Below are positions 23,986 to 33,208 of a stretch of DNA of 46,293 nucleotides, in pieces. The stretch's first letter is position 1. Each line of letters begins with the position of its first letter. The notes beneath the pieces are model-generated. The model was not told the origin of the DNA. It worked only from the letters and a program-made list of their open reading frames with translations, and did no database searches. Origin of the DNA: Candidatus Segatella intestinihominis (lineage in GTDB: Bacteria > Bacteroidota > Bacteroidia > Bacteroidales > Bacteroidaceae); the NCBI GenBank assembly GCA_900548535.1, contig URLG01000015.1, positions 1 through 46,293 of the forward strand. Direction: 5' to 3'. Made by a program: the position numbers and the translations under genes.

Positions 23986-26262
23986 ATGAAAAGAAAAAAC
24001 ATGATATTGCTGAGCGCGGCTCTGATGAGTTCTCTCAGCTCTTTCGCCCAGAGCAATGCATCCACTGATGCCGCCACCCAGCGCGAACTGGAGCGTGCCG
24101 ACTCTATCTGGAAAGACTTCGACCTGGAGAGCGTTACCGTAACAGCCTCCAAGCCACTGGTAAAGATGGAGACCGACAAGATGACCTACAATGTACAGGA
24201 AGACGCCGACGCCAAGGCATCTACCGTGCTCGACATGCTGCGCAAGGTACCTATGGTAACCGTGGACGGACAGGACAACATCACCGTGAACGGTTCTTCC
24301 AACTTCAAGGTATATGTGGACGGCAAGCCCAACCCCATGTTCAGCAGCAACCCCTCGCAGATATTCAAGGCGATGCCTGCCACCATGGTGAAGAACATCG
24401 AGGTAATCACCAATCCCGGCGCCAAATATGACGCCGAGGGAACGGGCGGCGTGCTCAACCTCATCATGAACAAGCAAACCACAGCCAACGGCGCAGCAAC
24501 TGGCGATGCCCTCAATGGCTACAACGGCAATGTGAGCCTCGGTGCTGGCAACACCTCGCAGCGCATCTCCGCCTTCATCAGCGGACAGCAGGGCAAGCTC
24601 ACCTACAGCGCCAACGGCATGTACAACCACAGCAATATGGACCACACCGACATCGACATGGAGCGCCTGCAGAGCGACGGCAGCCAGATGCACTATCAGC
24701 AGAGTTCGGACATGAAACAGCCCTTCTCCATGGGCAACATCAGCCTGAGCTATGAACTCGACTCGCTGAGCAACATCAGTGCGCAGGCGGGCATCACCAC
24801 TTGGCAACAGAAGATGAACGGTCACCCTACCACCCAGATGCAAGGCGGCACCTACGGCAACGGATTCAGCTATGGCAACGAGATGAAGCAGAAGATAGAC
24901 TACAAGTCGTTCAACGGCAGCCTGGACTATCAGCGATTCTTCAACAAGGAGCGCTCCAGCTACATGATATTGAGCTATCTCTTCACCTCATCGCCCACCG
25001 ACAATGACAATTACACCTATTATGATAAGGAGGCAGCAGGCATCACAGCCATCCAGCTCAACAACCTGCTATTCCAGAGCCATGCCCGAGCCACCGAACA
25101 CACCCTGCAGACCGACTTCACCCAGCAGCTCAGCCCTGCGCAGACCCTCAACTACGGAGCCAAGTACATAGCCCGCACCAACAAGTCGGACTCCAAGTAC
25201 TACAACATAGCCGCCGACAAGAGCGAGACCCTGAACCCCGACAACAGTATGGAGTATCAGAACACCCAGAACATCCTGGCAGCCTACGCCGAGTGGAAGG
25301 GCACCTTTGGCAAGGTTAGCACCAAGGCAGGAGCCCGCTATGATCACACCTGGGAAAAGGCAGAATATGCCAGCGGCAATGGCGACGACTTCAAGAAAGA
25401 CTACGGCAATTTGGTACCTAGCGCCAGCCTCTCCTACAGCATAGCCCCAGGTATGAACATCGGCATGAACTACAGCATGCGCATCACCCGTCCGGGCATC
25501 ACCTATTTGAACCCATACGTGGACCGCAGTAACCCTACCAGCATCTCCTACGGCAACACCGACCTGGACGTGGAGAAAAGCCACCAGCTGAACCTGGTAT
25601 ACAACTACTACCAGCAGCGACTGATGCTGAGCGTAACGGCAGGCTACAACTTCTGCAACAACAAGATAGCGCAATACACATTCATTGATGCCAACAACCT
25701 GCTGAACCAAACCTATGGCAACGTACAAAAGGAGAAAAGAGCGAGCCTCAACATCTTTGCCAACTGGCTGATGCTGAAGAAGACGCGTCTGATGCTGAAC
25801 ATGAGCACGAGTTATGCCGACATGAGAAGCAATGAACTGGGGATGAAGAACAACGGTTGGAATGCTGCCACAACTATCAACCTACAGCAAACTCTGCCTT
25901 GGGACATGGAATGGACCCTGGGTAGCATCATACAGACCAAGAGCTACACTCTGCAAGGCTATCAGAGCGGCATGTCGTTCTTCTACACCACCCTCTCCAA
26001 ACCACTGGTCAAGGACAAGCTAGACCTGAGCCTGATGTTCCTCACCCCGCTGAGCAACAAGCTCGAGATAGAGAGCCAGACCGTGGGCAGAGACTACACC
26101 CAGCACATGATGGTCCAGGTGCCACTGCGCCAGATATCCATGACCCTGACTTGGAAGTTTGGCAACACCAAGAAGCAGTTCAAGCAGTACAAATCCAACA
26201 TCAACAACGACTTCAAGGAAGAAGAGAAAGGAATCCAGACGGGAGGTATGAGCGGCTCATAG
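23986..26262 (+). CDS. TonB-dependent-receptor-like outer membrane beta-barrel protein
   Basis: 758 aa. Signal peptide to ~residue 21 (LSSFAQ). The plug domain reads LESVTVTASKPLVKMETD, then AKASTVLDMLRKVPMVTVDG and MVKNIEVITNPGAKYDAEGTGG, the hallmark of the outer-membrane beta-barrel family related to TonB receptors. There is no carboxypeptidase-like N-terminal repeat. The rest is the barrel with aromatic strands, but the end (GGMSGS) lacks the usual terminal aromatic residue. Substrate is unknown. The divergent S9 peptidase suggests peptide uptake, which is inference from neighbourhood only. Confidence 0.85.
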   Translation: MKRKNMILLSAALMSSLSSFAQSNASTDAATQRELERADSIWKDFDLESVTVTASKPLVKMETDKMTYNVQEDADAKASTVLDMLRKVPMVTVDGQDNITVNGSSNFKVYVDGKPNPMFSSNPSQIFKAMPATMVKNIEVITNPGAKYDAEGTGGVLNLIMNKQTTANGAATGDALNGYNGNVSLGAGNTSQRISAFISGQQGKLTYSANGMYNHSNMDHTDIDMERLQSDGSQMHYQQSSDMKQPFSMGNISLSYELDSLSNISAQAGITTWQQKMNGHPTTQMQGGTYGNGFSYGNEMKQKIDYKSFNGSLDYQRFFNKERSSYMILSYLFTSSPTDNDNYTYYDKEAAGITAIQLNNLLFQSHARATEHTLQTDFTQQLSPAQTLNYGAKYIARTNKSDSKYYNIAADKSETLNPDNSMEYQNTQNILAAYAEWKGTFGKVSTKAGARYDHTWEKAEYASGNGDDFKKDYGNLVPSASLSYSIAPGMNIGMNYSMRITRPGITYLNPYVDRSNPTSISYGNTDLDVEKSHQLNLVYNYYQQRLMLSVTAGYNFCNNKIAQYTFIDANNLLNQTYGNVQKEKRASLNIFANWLMLKKTRLMLNMSTSYADMRSNELGMKNNGWNAATTINLQQTLPWDMEWTLGSIIQTKSYTLQGYQSGMSFFYTTLSKPLVKDKLDLSLMFLTPLSNKLEIESQTVGRDYTQHMMVQVPLRQISMTLTWKFGNTKKQFKQYKSNINNDFKEEEKGIQTGGMSGS

Positions 26263-26856
26263 TTACAATTGCCATACCAGGTTTATGCCAGTGGGCGCAA
26301 CAGATAGGCTCACATCATTCTTGCCATCCTTCTTGGTGCCCAATATTTTGTCGCCTATCCAGTATCCAGCCTCAGCAGAGCCGATACCGATGGCAGCACC
26401 AGCCACCACATCATACCAGTGATGGCGATTGCGGCGCACTCTGTCTACCGCCACGGTGGTAGCTACGGCATATCCCGCCACTCCTATCCATGGCGAAACC
26501 TTGCGATATTCGTGCATCAAGGTAGTGGCACCACAAAAGGCGATGGCTGTATGTCCCGAGGGGAAAGACTTGCGGTCTGTCCCGTCAGGTCTGGTTTCGT
26601 GGACGGAATACTTCAGTCCCTGTACCACGCCCCCATTGATGGCAAAGGATAGCACCGAAACGGTGAGCCTCCTTTTCCAAGAGCTCTCCGCCTCCACCCC
26701 ACACATTTTCAGTCCGAAGACGGCGGCAGTAGGCACATATTCCAGCACATTGTCGATGCCATCGCCGTGGTATCGCTTATAGTTATCTTGCGAATAGCAA
26801 GGCAAAGTGGATAGCAGCAAACTTCCACCCAATATAATAGTTCTCATTATTTTCAT
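26263..26856 (-). CDS. PAP2-family phosphatase
   Basis: 197 aa. Signal peptide (LLLSTLPCYSQ). The three PAP2 motifs are in order: KYSVHETRPDG (K-x6-RP), PSGHT, and RVRRNRHHWYDVVAG (SR-x5-H-x3-D type). It would remove phosphate from a lipid such as undecaprenyl pyrophosphate or a lipid A precursor in the periplasm; the substrate cannot be told. Its stop directly abuts the stop of the convergent receptor gene, with no room for a terminator between them. Confidence 0.9.
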   Translation of the reverse strand: MKIMRTIILGGSLLLSTLPCYSQDNYKRYHGDGIDNVLEYVPTAAVFGLKMCGVEAESSWKRRLTVSVLSFAINGGVVQGLKYSVHETRPDGTDRKSFPSGHTAIAFCGATTLMHEYRKVSPWIGVAGYAVATTVAVDRVRRNRHHWYDVVAGAAIGIGSAEAGYWIGDKILGTKKDGKNDVSLSVAPTGINLVWQL

Positions 26857-26984
26857 AATGCAAAGGTAGAAAAAAAATCAGAAAAATCAAAAGGAAATGA
26901 AGAAAATCAGGAAGTTGTTTTATTCTTTGCCCCCAATTTTCATCGATTCAATCCATTCTTAGCCCCTAATTCTAAAAAAAGTCG

Positions 26985-26992
26985 TATCTTTG
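26985..26992 (+). promoter_or_regulatory. -7 box ahead of a 29-codon ORF
   Basis: TATCTTTG at 26985-26992; the -33 element is weak. It is 28 bp upstream of the ATG at 27021. Confidence 0.45.
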
Positions 26993-27020
26993 CAACTGAC
27001 AATCAAGAATATAGAAAAAT

Positions 27021-27110
27021 ATGAAACAAGTCAAATATCCCCTCATCGAGGGAGCCCAGGTAACACTTCAGGTAAGTAACCACCAAGCCAGCCTCGACTT
27101 CAAGCTATAA
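27021..27110 (+). CDS. Possible 29-aa small protein or gene-start relic
   Basis: The ORF begins MKQVKYPLIEGAQVTLQV and ends LDFKL. It has a Bacteroidetes -7 box upstream and a strong terminator 8 bp downstream, which makes a free-standing transcript likely. Whether the peptide is the product, or the start of a once longer gene with its body deleted, cannot be told. Confidence 0.4.
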   Translation: MKQVKYPLIEGAQVTLQVSNHQASLDFKL

Positions 27111-27117
27111 AAATTAA

Positions 27118-27158
27118 TCCCCCAGTGCTGAGGCATGAAGCCTCAATACTGGGGGAGT
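27118..27158. terminator. Bidirectional terminator
   Basis: Arms CCCCCAGTGCTGAGGC / GCCTCAATACTGGGGG (27119-27155) with a single internal mismatch. It sits between the small ORF and the convergent 27164 gene. Confidence 0.85.
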
Positions 27159-27163
27159 ATTTA

Positions 27164-27589
27164 TTACATATCAAATATCTCAACCACAGGAACGGTCTTC
27201 TCCATATTCTGTCTCGTCATATAATGATAAGTACCAACCTGTCTCAGCCACTTGCCTTCTGGCACGCTAATGATTTGGTCATCATAATAGGTAGAATTCT
27301 CATCAGACAAGAACAAGACCACAAGCCCATAGTTGTCATCATCAGGATTTTCCATATCAAGTTCTACCCTTGCCAAAGCACTACCGTCTTCCAATACCTG
27401 AAAGACTTTTAGCTTATGCGTCTTTATCACCTGTTGAGGCTTTTCATAAAGCTCCACGTTCTGGTCCACTTCATCCACAGGATCCACATTGTTATACCTA
27501 GACATAAAATAAGCCACAACTATCATGAGGATGGCACCAGTGATGATGCCACCCACATAAGTCAAGATAAATTTCGTTTTTGCTGTCAT
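27164..27589 (-). CDS. Unknown protein with N-terminal membrane helix
   Basis: 141 aa. Residues ~7-28 form one transmembrane helix (FILTYVGGIITGAILMIVVA). The remaining ~110 residues would lie outside the cytoplasm. They contain a beta-rich C-terminal domain (LKVFQVLEDGSALARVELD, YGLVVLFLSDENSTYYDDQ). It is the last gene of the minus-strand run after dptH, 17 bp behind the 27607 gene. I do not recognise the family; nothing links it mechanistically to the restriction genes apart from position. Confidence 0.7.
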   Translation of the reverse strand: MTAKTKFILTYVGGIITGAILMIVVAYFMSRYNNVDPVDEVDQNVELYEKPQQVIKTHKLKVFQVLEDGSALARVELDMENPDDDNYGLVVLFLSDENSTYYDDQIISVPEGKWLRQVGTYHYMTRQNMEKTVPVVEIFDM

Positions 27590-27606
27590 AAAACTAAATC
27601 ATTAAA

Positions 27607-28014
27607 TTACCAATCAATTTTCCAAATACCTCTTTTATTAGCTTCAAAGTTCCACTGAACTTGCCAAACACGTCCATCAACCTGATCCAAGAGCAAGAAG
27701 TTAAAAGTGTTCTCTGTTGGATACAAGAAAAAGCGACCAGGCTTTGCGTCCTCCCCATAAGCCAAAGGTTTCAGATTCAAAGGATACTGCATTGCATTGT
27801 CCCCCATATCATACTGAACTTGCATTATCTCACCATTTCTTGTATCCAATTTTAGAAAGGTCCATCGATTATTTGTTTGAAACAATCGGAAGTTGACCTT
27901 GTTATCAGGAGATGCTGTTGTCTGCTTTGTATTTGACTGACTCAAAGACTGGCATCTTGCGCCTAAAGACAGGCACAGTCCTAAAACTAATGATAATATA
28001 TACTTCATCTTCAT
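27607..28014 (-). CDS. Secreted small protein, unknown
   Basis: 135 aa from ATG 28014; the longer reading runs into dptH and is rejected. The signal peptide MKMKYILSLVLGLCLSLGA is followed by a Ser/Thr/Gln spacer. A compact domain rich in Trp and Phe follows (FRLFQTNNRWTFLKLD, WQVQWNFEANKRG, end WKIDW). Two WxxxW-like halves suggest a beta-propeller-blade or lipocalin-like fold. It lies 10 bp after the dptH stop, so it could be transcribed with it, but a secreted product fits poorly with a cytoplasmic restriction system. Confidence 0.7.
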   Translation of the reverse strand: MKMKYILSLVLGLCLSLGARCQSLSQSNTKQTTASPDNKVNFRLFQTNNRWTFLKLDTRNGEIMQVQYDMGDNAMQYPLNLKPLAYGEDAKPGRFFLYPTENTFNFLLLDQVDGRVWQVQWNFEANKRGIWKIDW

Positions 28015-28024
28015 TAATATAAAA

Positions 28025-31000
28025 TTATTGTTTACAAAAACGTTCATCTTGCTTAACCAATTCAAAAAATGGCAAATCACGAATTCCTTCAACCCTACTA
28101 CCAATTTTGCATATACTCTCGAAGATTTTAGCCTTATTGATATAATCCATGTAACGTTCGCAGTTACTATCCGGACCAAATATACTAGCAATTTCATTCT
28201 TACTGATAGAATTTACATGATGAATCACCCAGCTAAGAATGAACTGCGAATAATCTTCTTTAGATGTCTTAAAATCACTTACATTTTGGGTAGAAAGAAT
28301 CATACCAACACCAAACATACGTCCCTCACTAATAATACTTCTCAAAGAATTAAAATCTTTCTTCAAAAATTGATGAGCTTCATCAACCATAATCATAGAA
28401 CGCAATTCACGGAATCCATTTTCTTGTTGACTTCCACCTAATTGACGCATTTCTGCATAAAAGAGATCCAATACTAAAGACACGATTACTTTCTTCGTAT
28501 CATCAGGATACAAAGTCAAGTCGATTACCCTAACCCCATCAAGCCATTCAAACAAAGAAACACAATCTTCGTTATCTTGTGTAAAGATGGCATAATCACG
28601 CAATTTGTCAAACAAGGCATAAGCCTTGTCATTAGCATCGTATTTTTCAAAATACTTGTCAATAACCATTGCCATGGTTGGTGGTTGTTTCTTCCATGTT
28701 TGAGGATTCTTATTAATACCACATTCTTCATAAGTCTCCAATATCACCTGCTTAATATTGCTTTGTTGTTTAAGACCTAACCCATATGCCTTGGCAAAAG
28801 AATCACTGATTCTATCAGCCGTAATTGCAGGAAGATTCATTCCTGCAATATCATCTGTTTCAACCAATTTCAAAGGATTAAACGGATAATTATATTTATA
28901 TGCATTTCCATTAACTGCATCCAAGAATTCTTTATCCTTGTAGTCCCCTTTATAATCAAAAACCAACATACCAACAGGTCGTTCTCCTACATTATGAACA
29001 GACTCCTTGGCAAATTGAGCTATCAAAGAACGGGCAAACTGTGTCTTTCCTGTTCCCATTGTTCCGATAATTCCCATATTAGGATGAGAAACAATAAACG
29101 TATTATTTGGCTCAAAAATCACTTCATTAGTCGTACCTTTTACGCAACCAACTTTTATTTGTATTCCTTGTTTCTTCAATGAATCTGCCGCAAAAGCGAT
29201 TTTCCCTGTTGAATCATCAACTTCACTCTCAGCTGATTCTACAGACGTCAAATCCTCAATGTCACTCAAGTTTTCCATAGACACTTGCATTACAGAATCC
29301 TGATGTATACCTTTCTTTTGACCACTAATATTAGCATCAACAACAATTTCATCTGTCTCTAAAAATGACAAATGATTATTATTTGGTTCTGCAACAAACT
29401 GAAAACATTCCTTTTCAGAAAAATGAACTTCACATACATCAACATCTTCTACAAAAGAGGTATGCAAATCATGAGAAGCTTGCGCATAGAATGAAACAAC
29501 CGCAGCATGTCCCATTTCTTTAACAGGCAATGTTTCAACCAAGTCGTATTGCACATTTAAAAGCTGATAACGACAAGCTTCTATTTTCCCATATTCTTCA
29601 TTGGAAAGCAATTGATTAGCATTCATCTTTTCCGCATTCGCCAACAGCTGAGAAGCAAAAAATGTTCTATAAATATTCTTTAAGAAAGTTTGCTCCCCAA
29701 ACAAATGCTCTCGCAACTGCTGATATGTATGGCATACCTGTTCACCACCTTTTTCTGCCATAGAGCTATTTTTTGAACATTTCACTTCAACTGGATACAA
29801 ATATACCTTAAGATTATCAAGATCAGAAACATCCAAACCTATCATAAGCAAATCATCTGACATGGAACCTTTCACCCCCAAAGCCTTTTTTGAGAAAACA
29901 AATTCCTGCTGCAATCCTATTGAACCTGTAACTCGCAAAATTTCTTCTAAAGACACAGGTATCCAGCAAACATTTTTATTGCGCTTCATAAAACGTAACA
30001 TAGCAACACTTGCTGCCACTATACTCATTTTTTCTCTAATTTGAGCCTCACTTTTATTGACAACATCCAGCATCCAACTTCCGTTTAGACAATTGAAATA
30101 ATGAATCATTACATTATTAAAATTGTCAAAACTTTCGTCAGCCAATGAATAATTTTCATAAGACTTACGCAACATATTCTCATACTGCTTGATATGCTTA
30201 GTTACAGTTATGCTATCATATTTTGCATTTATCGAATATTGGTCTGTGTAATGGATAACATATAAATTGTTCTTATAGAAAAAGTCAATATCAACCTCAG
30301 GATTGATAAATGTCACCCAATTTGCTCTATCATAAATAGAATCTAGCAAAGAAACAGAATCAAAACGATACTGCTTAGCTACGCAAGTATGGGTATGAAA
30401 TTGACTACCACCATGATTTTTCTCATTAGAATAGAGATTATTCATAGCAGTTGCCATCGGATAAATATAACCATCCATTTTTTTCATACCCTTAGTGCCA
30501 TAGCCCAATACATACACTCCACCTTTACTTCGTGTAGACGGAGAAGAAATAAGACCTCCCAAAGCTAACTCTACTCTTGAGTCATCGGTATTTGGCTCTA
30601 CATAATCATTACCTGTATTCATTTGATAAAACACAATGTGACAATAATCAATGCCTCTTGACTCATCCAACAAATGTTTATAGAAAGATACTCTTGTAAA
30701 CATCTGATGGATTACCTCCTGACTTGTATAGCTTCCTTTTTTCTCTAAATCTAAACCATATTTCTTTAATTCATCCTCTATAGCATTAGAAGAGTCCAAA
30801 CGGTTAAGTTTTTCAAAGAAGCTTTCCTCCAACATATCAGATACATACTCATGGAGTTCTATTCTCTGCACACCATTTAGCATTTCTTTCTTAATAAACT
30901 CAATGATACCCTTGATAACATTTGAGTCGTCAACAATACCCACTGTACTGATTTTTATTGGACAATCTCTGTCCTGAAAAAGATAGCCAAAATGCCCAAT

Positions 31001-33208
31001 AAACGCCTGCATCTTGGACCATACCATTTTCATGGTTATATTGTTGGTTCGCTCCTGAGGTTTGCTATCAACAGGTTCATAACACAACCAATTTTTAATT
31101 TTCATAAATGAACTGTCCGTATATGGTCGCATTGGTTGACTATTAAAGTACAAATATGGCATCAAATAGAAAGGTGAAATCAGTTGATGGGCTACTGTTG
31201 TTTCCTCTTGACAATCTCGCTGCTTATCATGTTCAAGAACAAAAGCCACAACTATAGGATGAAAAGGAGACAGGTATATTTTCCCATCTTCATCCACCAC
31301 AACACCCAATCTTGTCAAATCATATTCTTCATTTGTCATGCTTCTATTTGTAGGAATCTGCATAACAGCATTCTTAACAGCATGCCAATATTCAACATAC
31401 CTATTACGTAATTCAGAGTCCATTCCCTTCAAAGAAGGCACATTATTCACTTGCAAAAAATAGTCATAAAGGGCATTCAAAGCATTGGTTACATTTTGTG
31501 GTAATATACATTTTTGCGCTAAAACTTCCTTTTCGCCAAAACTATTTGACTGAATTTTCAGATATGTAGCATTCTCTTGCAAAAAACACAACTCCCACTC
31601 CAAATATTTTCTCCAATATTTTACAACTGGACGTTCTATGCCATCAGTTAAAATTTTACCAAATGCACTTTCTGCCGTAGCAATACCTTTATAATCCTTA
31701 TGATCTTGAATCTGGTCAGAATCAATTGGCAATACTGGCTTAGAAACATTTAACTTTACAACAAATTTAATGTCTTGCCCTTTATAACATACACCAAAAG
31801 CCAACTTATCCTCAGAATCATAATCAGCAAAATTGATAATCAGTTTATCATTTTCTGTCATATTCACTCGATTATCAATAGATAGCTGCACTTCATTGCT
31901 ACCAACTCCCAAACAGATTTGATCTTTATCATCAGAAGCCACTATGACTATTTCCCCTTTTTTGGAAATAGTATAATTCCCCCCTATCCCTTGCATGAAA
32001 GATGCAGAAAATGGTACATGTAAAAAGAATAAATCATGACGGTTATCATTCACCCCTATAGATTGATGGAATGGCTTATTCTGTAAGCTTACCGTAAGAA
32101 ATCTACCATTAATTTTACAATTCTCACTAAGCTTCTTACAGCTAATGTTCTTGTTAAAAGCCACTTTTACATCTATACGATTACCCCAAGGTTCATCGTA
32201 TATCAAAGCAAAATTAGCAGATTTTTTACTTCTATTCCCTGTATAATTTTCCTTTTCTGATATAACAGCATGATTAGTCTCTGAAGAATCAACGTTATAG
32301 TCTAATAAGCACAACTTTGCCGTAGTACTCTTTCTCTCTATACTATCTTTAACTTCCTTGAAATCAATATTTTTCCAATTCAGATCTGCTTTAATTACTT
32401 TTTTAGAAAGCTTTTCGTCGAGAATTTTCTGCAACTGATTCAACTTATCTTCCTTGTCGCAATCTTCATTCATAATGACTTTAATTTTATGGAAATAGTT
32501 ACTATTTTCTCTAATTCTTTCAGCTAATTCGGCAGGCTTAGCTTTAAAAGAATCTTCATAAATACAGCCATCAGAAAAGTAATCTAACTCAACAAAATGT
32601 CCTTGTAGCTTTTCCTCATCAAGAATAGACAACGCATTTTGAAAATCAAAGAAATCACAAACTCCATCTGAAATATTATCTGAGATACTCTTCAAATGCT
32701 CAGACAAGTAATTTCTCTCATATTCTTTTGTTATTCGCACGTCTATCTTTTTATTGATATCAGACATGATATAAGATGGACACAATGGACATCCAGGACT
32801 TTGCAGGTCTTGGCATGCTGTCATCAAAGAAGACAAAGAACTATCAGACAAAACATAGAGAACACCATATTTTTCATATGGAGTATTTTTTTGACCAATG
32901 ATATTTCTTATAGTAGTCAAATAATCTTCAGTAGCATTCTTATCATAACCGACGATGATTTTAGCCTGATTTTTACCAGGATCCAACACATATGTATGAT
33001 ATGGTTCTTCTTCCAAAGAATCACTACTATGATATATTCCACTAAGCTCTTTAGGCTCTGCAGCATCTTTTATCGCATCAAGAAATCCTTGTCGATATTC
33101 ATCATTTTCAATGATTACATAGTATCTGCAACCTTCCAAATTACTTGCATTCTTAAAAAAATCAAGAAGCAAATCAACCACTATATATTTATAAAACGAC
33201 TTTGACAT
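28025..33208 (-). CDS. dptH: DptH-like DNA phosphorothioation-dependent restriction protein
   Basis: 1727 aa from ATG 33208 (MSKSFYKYIVVDL). An upstream GTG exists, but this ATG follows GGGGAGGCTCAAT, a strong ribosome-binding site. The last ~380 residues are a HerA/VirB4-like ATPase: Walker A in MGIIGTMGTGKTQFA (~1378-1392), Walker B in SMIMVDEAHQF (~1605) and the sensor-like GMILSTQNVSDF. At ~1138 there is a D ... YPVEVKCSK pattern like a PD-(D/E)XK nuclease core. The size, the C-terminal ATPase and the dptF-dptG-dptH order fit DndH/DptH, the large subunit of the complex that attacks DNA lacking phosphorothioate. The identification rests on memory of the family and on operon structure. Confidence 0.7.
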   Translation of the reverse strand: MSKSFYKYIVVDLLLDFFKNASNLEGCRYYVIIENDEYRQGFLDAIKDAAEPKELSGIYHSSDSLEEEPYHTYVLDPGKNQAKIIVGYDKNATEDYLTTIRNIIGQKNTPYEKYGVLYVLSDSSLSSLMTACQDLQSPGCPLCPSYIMSDINKKIDVRITKEYERNYLSEHLKSISDNISDGVCDFFDFQNALSILDEEKLQGHFVELDYFSDGCIYEDSFKAKPAELAERIRENSNYFHKIKVIMNEDCDKEDKLNQLQKILDEKLSKKVIKADLNWKNIDFKEVKDSIERKSTTAKLCLLDYNVDSSETNHAVISEKENYTGNRSKKSANFALIYDEPWGNRIDVKVAFNKNISCKKLSENCKINGRFLTVSLQNKPFHQSIGVNDNRHDLFFLHVPFSASFMQGIGGNYTISKKGEIVIVASDDKDQICLGVGSNEVQLSIDNRVNMTENDKLIINFADYDSEDKLAFGVCYKGQDIKFVVKLNVSKPVLPIDSDQIQDHKDYKGIATAESAFGKILTDGIERPVVKYWRKYLEWELCFLQENATYLKIQSNSFGEKEVLAQKCILPQNVTNALNALYDYFLQVNNVPSLKGMDSELRNRYVEYWHAVKNAVMQIPTNRSMTNEEYDLTRLGVVVDEDGKIYLSPFHPIVVAFVLEHDKQRDCQEETTVAHQLISPFYLMPYLYFNSQPMRPYTDSSFMKIKNWLCYEPVDSKPQERTNNITMKMVWSKMQAFIGHFGYLFQDRDCPIKISTVGIVDDSNVIKGIIEFIKKEMLNGVQRIELHEYVSDMLEESFFEKLNRLDSSNAIEDELKKYGLDLEKKGSYTSQEVIHQMFTRVSFYKHLLDESRGIDYCHIVFYQMNTGNDYVEPNTDDSRVELALGGLISSPSTRSKGGVYVLGYGTKGMKKMDGYIYPMATAMNNLYSNEKNHGGSQFHTHTCVAKQYRFDSVSLLDSIYDRANWVTFINPEVDIDFFYKNNLYVIHYTDQYSINAKYDSITVTKHIKQYENMLRKSYENYSLADESFDNFNNVMIHYFNCLNGSWMLDVVNKSEAQIREKMSIVAASVAMLRFMKRNKNVCWIPVSLEEILRVTGSIGLQQEFVFSKKALGVKGSMSDDLLMIGLDVSDLDNLKVYLYPVEVKCSKNSSMAEKGGEQVCHTYQQLREHLFGEQTFLKNIYRTFFASQLLANAEKMNANQLLSNEEYGKIEACRYQLLNVQYDLVETLPVKEMGHAAVVSFYAQASHDLHTSFVEDVDVCEVHFSEKECFQFVAEPNNNHLSFLETDEIVVDANISGQKKGIHQDSVMQVSMENLSDIEDLTSVESAESEVDDSTGKIAFAADSLKKQGIQIKVGCVKGTTNEVIFEPNNTFIVSHPNMGIIGTMGTGKTQFARSLIAQFAKESVHNVGERPVGMLVFDYKGDYKDKEFLDAVNGNAYKYNYPFNPLKLVETDDIAGMNLPAITADRISDSFAKAYGLGLKQQSNIKQVILETYEECGINKNPQTWKKQPPTMAMVIDKYFEKYDANDKAYALFDKLRDYAIFTQDNEDCVSLFEWLDGVRVIDLTLYPDDTKKVIVSLVLDLFYAEMRQLGGSQQENGFRELRSMIMVDEAHQFLKKDFNSLRSIISEGRMFGVGMILSTQNVSDFKTSKEDYSQFILSWVIHHVNSISKNEIASIFGPDSNCERYMDYINKAKIFESICKIGSRVEGIRDLPFFELVKQDERFCKQ

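Noticed and set aside
23923..24843. 306-aa minus-strand frame opposite the receptor gene
   Set aside because: Antisense shadow of the plug domain; composition is His/Val/Gly-rich and no start region is convincing.
25069..25728. 219-aa minus-strand frame in the receptor barrel region
   Set aside because: Antisense shadow; no recognisable protein features.
28015..28197. Long N-terminal extension of the 27607 gene
   Set aside because: It lies inside dptH in another frame; the signal peptide starts at 28014.
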